Source: Phallusia fumigata | Lineage: Eukaryota; Chordata; Ascidiacea; Phlebobranchia; Ascidiidae | DNA: 46,994 nt | Assembly: GCA_008931825.1 (NCBI GenBank) | Contig: QXVZ01027090.1 | Span: 1,971 to 48,964, forward strand | Direction: 5' to 3' | In this document: positions 31,993 through 45,374 of the stretch, one piece after another | How the letters are laid out: the number at the start of each line of letters is the position of its first letter | Numbering within the stretch: position 1 is the first letter of the stretch | Translations under genes and position numbers: made by a program | The notes under the pieces: generated by a model | What the model was told of the DNA's origin: nothing | Seen by the model: only the letters and a program-made list of their open reading frames with translations | Databases searched by the model: none

Positions 31993-34900
31993 CTGTGCAC
32001 ATAATTTTAGTTATTTTATGTAATTTCATTGGAAATGTGTCAAAAAGCATACCATCGGGTTAACGTAGTCCTCCATTTCGCAGCACAGTTCGGGTTCGCC
32101 ACTTTGTGGGCCAGCGTGACATTTGACAACGAAATCTTGTATCGACACCTAAACACATCGAAAAACATTTTATTTGCGCAAACCCTTGATTTTTGTACAT
32201 ATTTGAGCTGCTGTAACCATTTTTATTGAAGTGTTTTTAAAATATGTGTTTTTTCAAACATGTGAGTATAGTATTTTAATAAAATAATTGAATCGTACCG
32301 AAACGGCAGGTTGAACACAAACGTATTTGATTGTTTGAAACTCGTTCCGGAACTTACCACTGGAGTTTTTCCTTTTCTAAGCGCGTGCGCGATTGTCACG
32401 TCCCCAGTCTGGTTGATCGCTTGAACAGATGGCGACTCCAAGCGGTAGTCGCCCACTTTTTCGCAGTCCACGTAAACACTGACTGAATTATGTTCTACGT
32501 TTACTTCAAGCTTATGCCATTTCTTGTCGAAGAGATTATGTGAAATTTCATTGTCCACCAGGATTTCGGGAGATCCTCGCCTAGAATGCAATGCATTATC
32601 AACAAATTGCAAGCGTAAAACATAATTTTAAATGTCATATGTTACCTCATTATTTTCATGAGTCTTTTTGGTCCGTGAAATGAAATTGCGAATTCCGTTT
32701 CGCCCAAAGCGCTGCTAAACTTTATCAATTCCCAATTGCTCGATTTTGATGTCGACTTTTTCATTTGCTGAACACTGACTACTGTAAAGTGACCTGGGCA
32801 CTTTTCAGGAAAAATTGATCTGTGTGAAATATTTTTGCAAACTATTGGCATCCTTGAACGTAAAATATATATGTATTTGAAGATAGGTATGATTATGTGT
32901 GTATTTAACACTTTTTATTGAAGGTATTTGGGCAACCTTGCGTAAACCGATATGCCAAGATAAACCGATATGCCACGGTAAATTTCTTACTGTTTCGATT
33001 TTGTCAATTTGTTTCTTCTTGTGTTAATGCGGTATGCAAATTTGCCCTTCATGTTGCCCTTTTCTCGCTTGACGCCCCTTAATAGGCCTTGCGAAAACCC
33101 GAATGCCTCCATCAAATTGACGCCTAAAAATAAAAGTATAGCAAACCAATGAAAAAACAATAGAACTAAATCTCGTTGTCAAGATTGTTCGCAGTTGCTC
33201 GGGTAGCGGTATAGGGGTGCGGAGAATGCACGTTGGCACAATCTTGTGTATCGATATAATGTCATTCTTAATGTAAAATTAGCTCACCTCAGGCGATGAC
33301 GTTATTCAAGGACACCATAAAGCAACAGGCGTTTGCAGCTGATAGAACTAATTTTTTTATGTCCTGGTTGTACGTATTTATATTTAAGTTATACTCGCAA
33401 CCCACTTTTGAATCTGTCGGATTGTCTAAATTTTTAAACCAGGAGGATCAGTGGTTCTTAAAATTTGCATGCGACACGAGACATACTATTTTATCGCGAC
33501 ACACCTCGCAGGCTTAAAACACAAAAACTACTTTGCAATTTTAACGTGATGGGTTAAATTGCCTTTAGTAATTAATGAGATGAAACAGGGGTCAATCGCT
33601 ACACATCCTGAGGCGACGCTTAACAGTTAACACTTTAAGAATCACTGGGTGAGATAGCACAAATCACTTTTTATCAATTTACAACCTACCTTGCATGAAC
33701 ACGCCGTTTCTTTGCATGGAGGGACACTGTGCGTCTGAATATATGCAAAGTTATTTAGCAATTTTTATTCATGCAAACATGCCCTCTCATATCAAACCTG
33801 CGCATATTCGGCGCTTCACTCTCGATCCAAAGAATCCGAGTTCAGAGTGTTTATCAGCAAATAGAGAATACTCCAAGTTGGGTTGACTGGACAGCCTACG
33901 ACACGACGACTTTTTGTTTCCTATCCCTACCGCGAAGACCTTTATACCAGCTTGACGTGCCTACAATACCCCAAAATATTAGTGTAAGTAAAACTGATCA
34001 CCAGTTTCTAAACGTTTTCCCGAAGTACCAATTGGCTGCTTTTTGTTACACTGATGAACTTACCAGCTGAGCTTCATAAAGGGCAAGGTTTTCCTCTCCG
34101 ATCATTTCATCAGTGATAACCAGCAACATTTTCAAAGCATTTTTTCTTCCACCTCTGCTGGTAGCAAACGCTTCGGTTTTGGCGAACGAAATCATTTCAT
34201 TCAAACTTGCACCTCCTGAGGTTTGCTGTAGTGCTGTGATTGCGCCAAGCAAGTCTTGGCTGTTGTTGTGATCCTGCGATGGCGAAGTGAATAAGTTGTA
34301 GCTTGAAAACATTAATAATCCTAACGGAACTAACGTCCAAGCGCGTTGTGTTTGGGGTCAGCTATTAAGCTATCTGCCTAAATGCAGTTCTGTTTGATCA
34401 TTTTGTTCATTTTTACGTTTTTCAGGCTTGGTACATTTGGATTAAGCCATCGGATTCTACTGCATGGACGCAATGTTGCTCAAAGCTTTTGGTTAGGGAA
34501 ATGCGGACAAGATGGGATCAGATCCAATAGGATTGCCAGCACAAGGCGGCCTAGATTCACGATCATTTCCCAATCATGGTGACTCTTAATAGTAAAATCA
34601 AGGTGCTAAGAGTCAAACACCAAATTTCAAACTTCTACTTTTGCAAAACGTTTTAAACAGTGCACGGAAAGCAAATGTGGGAGATTGCAGTAAATTTTTT
34701 TTATTCAAACACGGTTAAGTATAGAAGCCATTTTTCTATGTTTTGTCTTTGGCGGTCATTCAGTAACAATAATGCACCTTCAAATCAAATTCTACAACCG
34801 GGGATGATCCACTTTGTATTAGCCCGACTTGAGTTAAATTACGTTCAATGTTCAACTGGTCAACCAAGTTGATTAGGAACTGGGTAATTCCCTGGTAATC

Positions 34901-37900
34901 TCCTGTCTCAACAGACGTTGATCCGGCTACCAAGACAACCAAATCAACCAACAACTTTCCGCAATCTGTATGAATAAGCTTGGAGATCAGTTAAAATGTT
35001 GACAGGTTAATTGGAAAAAAAAAGTTTTTACAGAACATTACACACATAACAATCAGCCAAGATATAGAAAACTAGTTTTCCAAGTACATTTGATGAGGTT
35101 CAAATTACGTTATTTATATATTGGCACGCATACAAATTGTAGCTTACCAGACACACGATTAAAACCCCAGTAACAAACTCGCGTTTAATACCTCTCGAAG
35201 CAGCTGCGCAAATTCCGCGGGCGACGGTTTTGTCGACCTTTCGTAACTCTCTGGATCGTCTCACAGCATAAAAGAAGTCAGAGTGCGGTGTGCTTACGAT
35301 CTATGAGAAAAGGGCTTTCCAGTCTATGTCAGTTGTTCCAGTAGTCAAAGTTATGAGAAAGTTCTTACGGGAAACTTTTTTTCAATTTTTCATCGAAATA
35401 CAGAATGTCAGATTAGTAGTCCCAGGTGACATATGATTAATTTTCCACAAGTACGAGTTAACCATTTAATTATGAAACAATTTTACGACCTGCATACAAT
35501 TCTATGGATTAATTGGATTCAGCTCTTAACCTCGGCACCACAATGAAACCCTAAAATCACACAGATTGTCACCTGTTGGATCTGGGAGTGATTGACTTTG
35601 GAACCGGCAGCAACCGCGAAGACGAGCACGCCGTCATGCACAAGCGCTCTTGTCGGCAAGGTGAGATCATCCACTGTATTCGATGCTGTTATAACCGCAA
35701 CAACCTGGCAAGGGTTAAGTTAATACTACGATCGTCTAATGGCACATAAAAGAGTCTGGAATTTCTACCTTTGGGACGTTGGCCCGACCGCCAAGTGAGT
35801 TGTTGACGAAGCGTGCGTGCACGTCGGACAAGGCTGCGCCGAGTTGACATGGCGGTCGCAGGATGTTGTCGTAGCTGGATTGAAGGTCATCGATTGCGTT
35901 GAGGAGGGATTCTGAATCGTTATGAGCTTGAAAGTTGAAGTCCCACCTGCAGAGGATTTTGTTAAAGCTGTATTTTATGAAAACAATTGGCAAACATATA
36001 GCCGGAAGCTTCTATTTTTGAATTTTAGTTTGTTGGTAATGTACCTGGTTGTGTTGTCGAATTGCACCAACGATACCTTCGTCCTATGCTCCCCGATGGC
36101 AAACGAAGCCAGGAGACCGATGATAAACTTTTTCATGAAACTAAACACCGCTTTTTGTCCACCGAGAGAGGCGTCGAGCATCACCACTAAGTCCAGCTGG
36201 GCATCCGGGCACACTGTAAAAACAGAACATGTATATGACGGCGTAAACGTAAAAACTTTTTCATCAACTCTTGGTCGTATGGTTCAATTGTTCTAGGCTT
36301 CTTGGTGACCATTCACTTTAATAAATGTTTAAACTATCGTGGTGACGTTTCTTACATATTCGGTTTCGATTTCCAGCGGTGCAGATCTTGTTGACCAGGT
36401 TACTTTGGATCAGGTTGATGGCGTCAAAGTTGTTCACCCTATACACGTAGTTTTTGTCGGGGTCAGATGCAATAGTTTGAAGCTGATTAAGTGACGCCTC
36501 GCCCACTCCAATCTGCGACAAAAACAACCGTATAGTTCCGGATTTGTTGTTTTTGTGTAGAATGCCAACGTTTTTTATCACGAAGCAATTAACCCTAACA
36601 CAAAGGGCTGCACTGGAAACCAAACCTAAGTCGTGTATATGTTAGTGACATGGGACTTCACTACATCGATAACAGCAGAAGTGAGTTTCTCGGTACAGCA
36701 CCACACAAAGAAAAGTAAATTGCCTCCCACTGAGTGATACTGACCGCAAAAGTTTTTGTGTCTTTCTCGCCGTGCATCACGTTCGCGGCTTCCGCGATTG
36801 AGTCCTGTGAAACTCCGTCCGTCATCACTATTAAAACCTGCGAACAGTTGAAAGAGAATGGTGCAAAAACAAAGTCTAGTCGCTCGACGCTTTTGGGTAA
36901 AACAACGCCTGTTAACGACTTTAGATTGTCGAATGGCATTTTGTTTTGGGAATCAACTAAAAGTAAGGACAATCTTTTACGCTAAAGTGCCATAAAAAAC
37001 GCAAACCAAGCATATTTAAAAGCACTCCAGGGGTCGCTTAACAGTGTTGCAACACACTGCTGTTTACAAAGGAGTAGAGACGTGTACTCTGAAAACACGC
37101 AGTAAAACTAATTTCTCATCATTAATATTGAATAACCAAGTTTTAGATTCTATTTACCTTGTTAACTCCTTGTCTGGTGCCCGCTTCTGGCACCAAACTA
37201 GTAACTCGCGTAAAATTGAGGGCTTTCCCGATACTTGTTCTTCCCTTCTTGTAGAAAATATTTTCAATCGCTCCAAGCACAGCCGTTTTAGAGAAATAGT
37301 CCGACATCAGAAATTCCACGTTCGGATCATCACTGTATTGATTCACACCTTTAAGGCCATCAATTAGTTTTTAACGAATCGTCTGCTAAATCTACAGGTC
37401 GGTTTATATTTATTTTAACTCATTAAAAACTAAGTTATTACCGATCAAGTTGCTAAATCAAACTTATGACCTAACTTTAGGCAGCAACAGCCAATAGCCA
37501 ATAACAACCAAACTGTTTATTATGAACCATGCCTACCAACTCGTGTCGTGTAAAACCCGATGTCTAGGGTGGCAGAAAGCGACCGAACCCAATCCTTCAC
37601 TTTAACAAAATTAGCAGGGTTGATGCTGGTTGAACCGTCGAGAAGAAACTGAACATCGAGTTCGCTATTCTGGCAAACTGTTAAACCACAAAGCTTATAG
37701 CTAATAAAACAATTCACGAGAACACAATAAATCATTACCTGTTTTGACTTTTTGACATGTTTTTGTGACGAAGAGGGAACTGACGGCGCGCAAGTCGATA
37801 ACGCCGTCTTGTACGTTGATGACGTCATCGGGTGATGAAGCAATACCCTCCAACAGCGGGGCGTCGATGCTGGTGCCAAAGTTAACCAAAAGCACGCGTA

Positions 37901-40900
37901 CGTTGTGTGCTTTCACCACAGTCGAAATCTCTTCGACTGCGTCGGCGGAATTTTGGTCGATCAGCACGACTAGTAACTGAAGACAGAATTGGTATTTACA
38001 TTGAACGTATGCCAAAATGCGGCGCATCTGTAAGTGAACCCCACGCGAAGCGGCTGCATGCGGTAATATTCGAGCTTGCCAATCAACCTCGAAAGATAAT
38101 CCAGGGTTCAGCGTCCATGCCATTTATAACCATTATACTGTCAGCTTTCGGGGTCCGCCCACTAGGAACACAATAGCGTGTTTGCAAAGCCCTGCACCTC
38201 ACTTTACCCAGAGACAGGGGCGAATCGGAGGTAAAGCCTAAAATATCCTACCTTTTCAGCACCTTCACGTCGATCTGCGAGCATTCGTTCAAGGGTATCG
38301 TTCATCGCCATTCCGAGATGAGGCGGTGAGCCAGGAACAATGCTCGTAATTTCCCCGATTCGTTGAAAAACGTCGGCTAAGTAAAACAAACTTAGGATTC
38401 ATACATTAGCAAGTGCGTGGTGAATTATGGATCGAACGATGGAGCTTTTCACATGAATCGATATTTTGACGCCGGTTAATATATGAAGGCGTTTGGTGGC
38501 TGATGTTGTTTGCAGAGGTAATGAACCTGTACAGATGTTTTACGATGGGACGCTTCCTGAACAAACACACCTTTTGAAATTTTATGTGAAAAAAAGACTG
38601 AACCAAAAAACACCAGTCAGCAGTGCAGTGATGATCCAGGCATTGTCTATGCCAACATGCGATGTATCATGACAATGTACAAATCCAATTGCGGTAAGCA
38701 AACTATTTTTACTTAATGCCTTGAGAAAAATTCAAAGCGATTCTGAAAAACAGCAGTTTATCCCATACTTTTCGTGTTGTGGTTGTTGAACTGGATCGCG
38801 TGCTCCACTGTCTCACCAAAGGTCGACACAGCCACGCGCGTGTAATATTCGCCAATGAAGTAACTGTCAACCACGGTCTTGAGCCAGGTCTTAAGTAGAG
38901 CCCCTGTTATGACTGTGTCGTAGCGTTTCATCACAAACGTGTCTTCTTCTATTCCGTTGGCCGAATGAGGAATCGAGGCATGAACTAGGAACTGCAGGTC
39001 AAAGAGTGACGAAGGACAATCTGCAAAGATTTTAAGCCGAACATACATTTTGTTTTTTTTAGTTTGACACCTTGTGTAGTGTTTGATTACAATGCACAAC
39101 CAATTTTAAGCCTTGGCACAGTGGTTTTAGCCCTATATCTACTATGTTTGATAGTTTGCAAACTGTTTTGCAGGCTAAGGCACTGAAATCCGCCGCGCTA
39201 AACGGGAATTGGTTCCTGTTTCTCGAAATCACAACATCCCCCTCTTTATGCGAAAAGCTTTGTGGCTCAGAAATAAAGGTTCCGGCCATGAACTTGGTGG
39301 AGTGCCTTTGTGCGGCAAATCACGAAGAAAAGGTTGTTGGACGTGCGATGTTAATCCGTTCGCCATCGCCAATATCAACGCGATGTTTGCCTAAGTGCAC
39401 CACAGCAAATATTTGCCTGTTTCAAAGCATCGGTAAGGCTGGACCAGGGTGGAAATTTACAACGTTTGACTGTGAAAGCTGGTATCAGATAGACGCCAGA
39501 AACCGCAGGACTGTTTATAACCGATTAACTTGATTTAACTGAGTCAATAAGTACTTCACCTACTGTTCATACTTGGCATGCGCCAGGTCGTATATATTCG
39601 AACGTACTTGGATGAATGAGGGCGCACATGTGTTTGATCAGGTGACTTTTGGTTCCTGTAAGCTTTTCGTAGCCTGAGATGTTGATCACGTGATGCGAGG
39701 CCGGTCTCGACCCGATGGTTTTCAGCTTTGCCCTGGTCACTCCGTTGCCCACACCTATCTGGTTATAAAAGACAATTGCTTGAAGACATTTGTGGCAATT
39801 TTTGTTGTTGTAATGTCGTATGAAGCCCCAAAAAACGCGTTTTGTACACCAAACGGATCGCTTGGTTTTCTAATCAGTTCACAGCATGTTTATCGTGGTT
39901 CTAGAACAAGCCATGGGAAAATTAATATAACGCTGTACGCAAATAAGACATTTTGGTAGCACGACGTTGGAGAAAGTTTGTATTTGTTTTACACGCTCAG
40001 CCAAATTGCGTAAGCGTAGCCAAAGTGCCGTAAGATCTTTGACTAAAAAATGCAGCTGTTTCAAAACAAAATACAAGACCGCGGTTGCGACATTTTTGTT
40101 TTGAGGCAAACAATTTCATACCGCAAACACTTTTGCCCCAGTAAATTGAAGGTTGTCTACCGCAGTCATCCATCGGTTGCGGTTATCTTTGCTGCCATCG
40201 GTAAGGAAAATAATCACCTGGTCGACATCTTCGCGCATACCTGGCATTAATAATGTGTTGATCAGGCATGACAACATTTTAACGGAGTATTCAAAGTGGG
40301 ATCGTTAAAATCAAACACAGGTTATGTAATACGATTTAGTATGATTTTATACCGTTATACTCAGTTAGTGTCTCCTCCACAAGAAATTGTATCGCTGGAG
40401 CGGCCTCTCCGTCTCCACGTATCTGTTCCATTGACTCGATCGCCGCCACTACGTCTCTTTTGCTCTGCACAACATATGATCATTTCCTTTTGTTTACAAA
40501 AAGTTGTCTGCATGTTTTTTAGGCCTCAAATATAACGTAAAGAATTCACGTTTGGAGCGAATTTATTTAAGCTAACGCGACAAATTTCCATGAATCGACT
40601 TACGCTGTGAGTGTTTAGTTGGAATTCGGGTCTTACACTCCCTCCAAACTGTACCACCGCAACTTGTGTATCGTTTACTCCGATAATAAAGCTTTTTGCG
40701 ATACTTGACATCCACGACACCATCCAATCATATTCTTCTGCGTCAACGCTGTCGGAACTAAGAGACAATAAAAACACACATTTTAATTATTTTGCCATCA
40801 GTTTTTTTAAGTGTTATGGTTACTGTTTAAAACGGTAAACTTCAGACAGTGTAGACACACAGCACTTTTCCCAACATAAAAAGCCATTGTGGTACCAACG

Positions 40901-42223
40901 AAATGAACTCTTAACTTTTCTGGCTTCACAAAACACAAATGGATGTCTACCCGTCAACAAAAAACACCAAGTCGTGTTTTGCGTAGGGACAGTCGTGAAT
41001 CGCGCTGTTGCAAAGACTCAAACCAACATCGTTGTCAACCTCAGCCAGTCTATAAGTCCCCTCCAAGCGATGTAAGCGAGTGACGTGCATGCTTCTTAGC
41101 GACGCAGTACCGCGGTCTCCTATACCGACGCCAATGATGTCGACGTGGAAGTAATTGTCCACTGGCGTTTGTGAGAAACACGAAAGTTCTGCCGGAATCA
41201 TGTCCAGGGAAGGTCCGGACGATATAACCACAATCACTTTCGGTACTGGCCGTATTGAATCCAAATCGCCTCTGGCACTCTGGCGCATACCGAATATATG
41301 ATCGCAAACGTAGGACACAGCGTTCCCCACTCGCCGAGAACCTCCCACTGGTAGGGCGTCTGTGACAAGGTCAAGAATATCAGTTTTGCTTTTTAATCCC
41401 GCCTCGGCGGTGTTTGCGCCAGACTGCGGACTAGGCTGCTGCAAATCAAGGAGAACGTCCAAAAACCCGCCCGAAACTTGAGAAAGATTGTTCAGCGGCC
41501 TCACGTCGCTTCCATACATGATCACCGACGGCCTGACTGTTGCCGACGTCACGTCGTAGGCGTCGATGATTCGCTTGACAAAGTTCTGAATGGGAAAACG
41601 TTTTGTGATTGATACACTTTGCTGAACCTATTATGAACCTGATAACAATAGAATGGGGACTTTAATGGTCAGGTTTTGTTTAAAGAAACAAATCTCTGGT
41701 GATTTTGTTTGCACATTTTGTGCACAGATTAAGGACATCGATTAATAAAAACGTTTATAATTAAAAATATGAAATTCTAACAACCCCGAAACATGCGCTA
41801 TAGATCATTTAACTATAACACGCCATAGCGGCACGTCCTAAACAAGGTATGTGGTGTATTAATTTATTGGATCGTGTTTGAATGGACCCTACTCTGTGGT
41901 TTGTATTCGTTGTGAGAAAAGGCGCCAGCCACATACCAGCATATGGAGTGGTTACAAACAACTTGGACTCTGTTTAGAAATTCTGTACCTTGTAATTTCG
42001 CAAGTCGTTTGAAGAAACCGAGTCGGACGAATCGATAAGGAAAGCAACATCCAACGAAGAGGTTTGACATCCTGAAAAAACTCACTGTTTTGCAATGCTT
42101 TTGTGCATGTATTATCATATTCATACCTGCTGGAAGTCGGCTGAGAAATCCTCTTGAGAGGGGCAAGAGCAATGTGAAGGTGGCCAGACAAAATGCCAGC
42201 ACGTATCCCCGGCACATATCCAT
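29683..42223 (-). CDS. FACIT-like collagen with six VWA domains, TSPN module and interrupted triple helix
   Basis: Exons: 42127-42223, 41989-42071, 40951-41585, 40604-40757, 40353-40464, 40122-40240, 39608-39758, 38769-39020, 38252-38376, 37739-37976, 37537-37677, 37158-37348, 36745-36837, 36356-36512, 36045-36213, 35769-35946, 35573-35704, 35192-35300, 34778-34965, 34064-34273, 33798-33960, 33690-33726, 33074-33123, 32646-32841, 32358-32580, 32053-32148, 31720-31992, 31513-31566, 31187-31445, 30800-30994, 30513-30685, 29683-29811. The model gives 1,793 residues with consistent phases: signal peptide, six VWA domains, TSPN/laminin-G-like domain, Pro-rich hinge, Gly-X-Y repeats with interruptions, and a C-terminal tail with GTCDTRYCY. 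This architecture is that of FACIT-type collagens (XII, XIV, XX-XXII), which decorate fibrils in the matrix, with the VWA number expanded. The junction 33074/32841 uses weak splice sites; if wrong, the locus could be two genes. Confidence 0.83.
32358..32841 (-). other. TSPN / laminin-G-like module of the collagen
   Basis: Two exons encode a module of about 135 residues with [20 protein letters not shown], a [20 protein letters not shown] strand pair, DCEKV and GDVTIAHAL. This is the usual thrombospondin N-terminal-like domain placed between VWA and collagen parts of FACIT collagens. Confidence 0.78.
33798..42071 (-). other. Six tandem VWA domains, two with complete MID A site motifs
   Basis: VWA1 (about 41000-42071): DSSDS, but ISSG where TDG is expected. 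VWA2 (39608-40990): DGSDS and LTDGS, intact. VWA3 (37739-39020): HASIP and LIDQN, degenerate. VWA4 (36356-37677): DGSTS, TSIGKAL and MTDG, intact. VWA5 (35192-36213): DASLG and ITASN, degenerate. VWA6 (33798-34965): AGSTS and ITDEM, partly degenerate. Each is separated from the next by a short Cys-containing linker. Metal-ion-dependent ligand binding is thus predicted only for domains 2 and 4. Confidence 0.8.
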
Positions 42224-42537
42224 TGTCAACAACTCCCGACTTACATGCTCAGGGTATTTTCACAGCATTACCGTTCCCTATTTTCCAGACGTCCTTGTAA
42301 ACTTAGAGACAAATCACGGTTTTATACACATCGGAGTCGTGAAACACAAGTGGGAAACGAATCTTATCTTATCTCAATCTAAAACCGCGTCGGTTTAGCT
42401 TTCTACATCCCGACATGATTTGTGTCTAATTCTCAGAGGATCATTACCCTTTCGACTTCAAATCGTAACTTTCAACTGTCATTAGTTAACAATCAACTGA
42501 GACCCCCTGGAATTATACCAGTTTTGAATTTAATTTA

Positions 42538-42620
42538 AGCCTATACAAGGCTAACGATGTGGGCGTTGTTATAATTACGCCTACACAAGGGTAACCATGT
42601 GGGTGTTCCTCAAAATTATT
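42538..42620. repeat. Short imperfect tandem repeat, about 42 bp unit
   Basis: 'gcctatacaaggctaacgat' then 'gtgggcgtt', repeated as 'gcctacacaagggtaaccat' then 'gtgggtgtt', both followed by AT-rich spacer. No coding content. Confidence 0.6.
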
Positions 42621-45347
42621 GAAAAGAAGCCAAAGTTGCCTCCTAGTCTAGAAAGTTTTTGTGCTAATGTCCCCTAGTTCTGGGTATTTTCGTACCAATA
42701 AGGTGCAGCTTTAGTTTGTGTTATCGCACAACTTACTTGTACTGACACAATGGGACATAAACTTCACTCTCTACAAGTGAGTGCTTTTATTCCTCAAGCA
42801 CTTCTATAACTAGGCTTTCTGAGATTTTTTGTCCGAGAAATAGTTTTAAACGACAAAGATATACCCCTAGGTGGGTCAATATTGACGCCAACTCTAAACT
42901 ATACATGCTTTTCACCTTTCCGTAGATCGCACATTGTTAAATGACCTGACTAAAAAATACAGACACTACTGACGTTTCCACTCGAGTGCGCAAGCTTGGC
43001 GCAGCATAAGCGGTTAGTTCAGAAGGAATATCAGTACAGCAGCAATTGCCTTCATATTACCGTGTCGTACACAGACGCGACAAAGCATCCATTTGCTGAC
43101 TGATGTTTAACTAGCTTACTGTCAGTCAATAGAAGTCCGACAGAAAAAAGGCCTCTTCTACAAAACGACAAGTCCATGCAACAAAACGTCGTTTTGCTAA
43201 ACTTTCGTTAATGTCAGTGCATTGTAATTTTGAAAATGACTTTGGCGAACATCCTTAGAAATTGATTTGCAGTACAGATATGTAATGATGACAGATGAAC
43301 TGTGCTAGACGAGCTTTCGCAGTGGCGTTACAATGCCACTCAAACGCTACGGCTCAGTGAACTTAGTTCGCGGCTGGCCGACCCGAAAAATGTCGCCCAG
43401 CTTTAAACCAATACGGCGAAAAGTTGGCTAAAGTTATAAACCAATCGTCTATTGTCTTGGTTAATAATTAATTTTGCCTTAAGAAATGGGGACAGTCGGT
43501 AACAGATTCAAAGCGGAAGTAGAATGTCGCGTTTACCAGACATTTACCTTTTCAATGTAGGCCAAGGGTAAATATTACACCGAACTCGAAAGAGCTCCAC
43601 CGAATTGGCAACAACTTCAATCGGCAAATATCGCTGTACTATTAAACCGCCGTGGCAATATGTTTAAAGAACTTCGATGGGACCTATGCGTGACATTAAA
43701 CACTGGATGTGGTCGGTTTTATATGTGGAGCCTAATAGTCTGAAGTCGAAACCCGTGGTGACTTCTGTGGCGTTTAATATTGTTACATGTAATAAAGTGA
43801 TATAACAACTTGTACAATAGTATATCAGGGGCACGGGACCGATGGTGGTATAACTTCTGCGCCGTAAAATGTCGCATCCCATACAGATACAAAGTGGACT
43901 TCGCTTATACCGTCATTGCAAGATTTATGTTGCTGTCAGTAGACACCAATTTTGTTGCCAGGTTTCTTTTTGAAAAGTGGAACTAAACAAAGTAAATGAC
44001 CCCAAAACAATCTTTTACTTGTGGCGGGGAGTGTACCATATTATTCTTATTTGTCCAACAAAACTATCCACTCTGTCCATCATATATTGATTCCAGTTTT
44101 TTGTTCTAGTTTTGGATCCTTCGGTGGCCATTGGCAATCTTGGAGCAAACACAAGTACTGTACCTACTGTATCATGAACCTTGTACACCGGAAAACCGCA
44201 TATCAAACCCGAACTTGCAAGGACGTGCTTGTATTCAACTTCTTTGCATTTGATTTTTCCTGTTGAATATTCGCATACGATTTGACTATTTTGTCTGACA
44301 TTGCTTTGTTTGTTAAAACAGCGGCAACATACTGCCTTTGTTTACTTCGGCGAACACAACCAGTTTTCCGATGACGCAAATTGGCGGCGAATCGGGTATT
44401 GATATTGCAAGTTTGTTTTGTTTACCGCCTACCCATACGTATTCTCGACGCGATGCGCCATATAGAATATAAATAAAAAATCAAACAATAGAAATAACAA
44501 CCGAGCAGGGTATTAGCGGTTCGATTCATTCGAAAGTGCCCACTGGGGTGCGTAAAAGAGCAATGTTAACGTTTATAAGAAAACAGTTTCTAAAATCTGC
44601 GACTTTGCTACATAAAAGAACGTGGTAGGGTAACTTTAATTTGACGAGTGTTGCTTTTTGGAGAACAAAATAATTTTTCTCTACAAAATAGTATGTACGG
44701 AGCCGAAGATGTGAAAAAGCCTAAAATTGTCATAGAAAATGTATATTTTACTCTCGGGGACTTTTTGCCGTTAAGAAGGGAATTGCTCCTTCTGCCTCCT
44801 TTAATTCGATCATTGTCAAACAAACCATCTAACTGGTTTGTAATCTAAAACTTTTTATGAACAGAATTAGTCTGTTTGTTTTGCTCCCATAGCACTTTAG
44901 GCAGTAAAAGCAATGCAGCACCAACTGCTTCACACGTTCGTATTTATTTGCTTGGATAGCAAATAAATAGCAAAACCAGAAATCGTTTCTGCATATGCTG
45001 CAAAGCCTTTTGTGTACAGATGGTCTGAAAGTTTTGATGGTCTGAAACAATCTGCAAAGAAACGAATTTTTCATTCCATACGTTTCCGAAAAGCTTTACA
45101 TTTTTTATCCGCTTATATCGAATTGAGTTTTTGACAATTAAATCAAATCAATTTATCAAAAACGCTTCCACTTAATTTGTCACGCACGAGAAAAATTGTT
45201 TGACTTTTTCTTTCTGCAGGAACTTAGCAGTTCGAAAAACAGAGAAAATGCAAACAGAGCTTTCGTTTTGGGCAACAGTTTAAAGCTTCATCAAATATTT
45301 GTCTGTTTTTTTTCAAATAATAGTTGTATATAATAACTTCCTTCACA

Positions 45348-45356
45348 TTTTTGCAG
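45348..45356 (+). promoter_or_regulatory. 3' splice acceptor just upstream of the peptide ATG
   Basis: A pyrimidine-rich ATTTTTGCAG ends at 45356, leaving 18 bases to the ATG. It marks either the end of a 5'-UTR intron or a spliced-leader trans-splicing acceptor, as many tunicate mRNAs carry. Confidence 0.5.
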
Positions 45357-45374
45357 AAACAAAAGAACTGTGAA

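Larger units (their letters stand above)
42224..45374. other. Intergenic region, about 3.1 kb
   Basis: I found no supportable exon. It should contain the collagen promoter near 42224-42500 (minus) and the peptide-gene promoter at its right end. A short direct repeat lies near 42540-42620. Open frames such as 43664-43882 and 44015-44266 lack any domain, signal or splice support. Confidence 0.45.
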
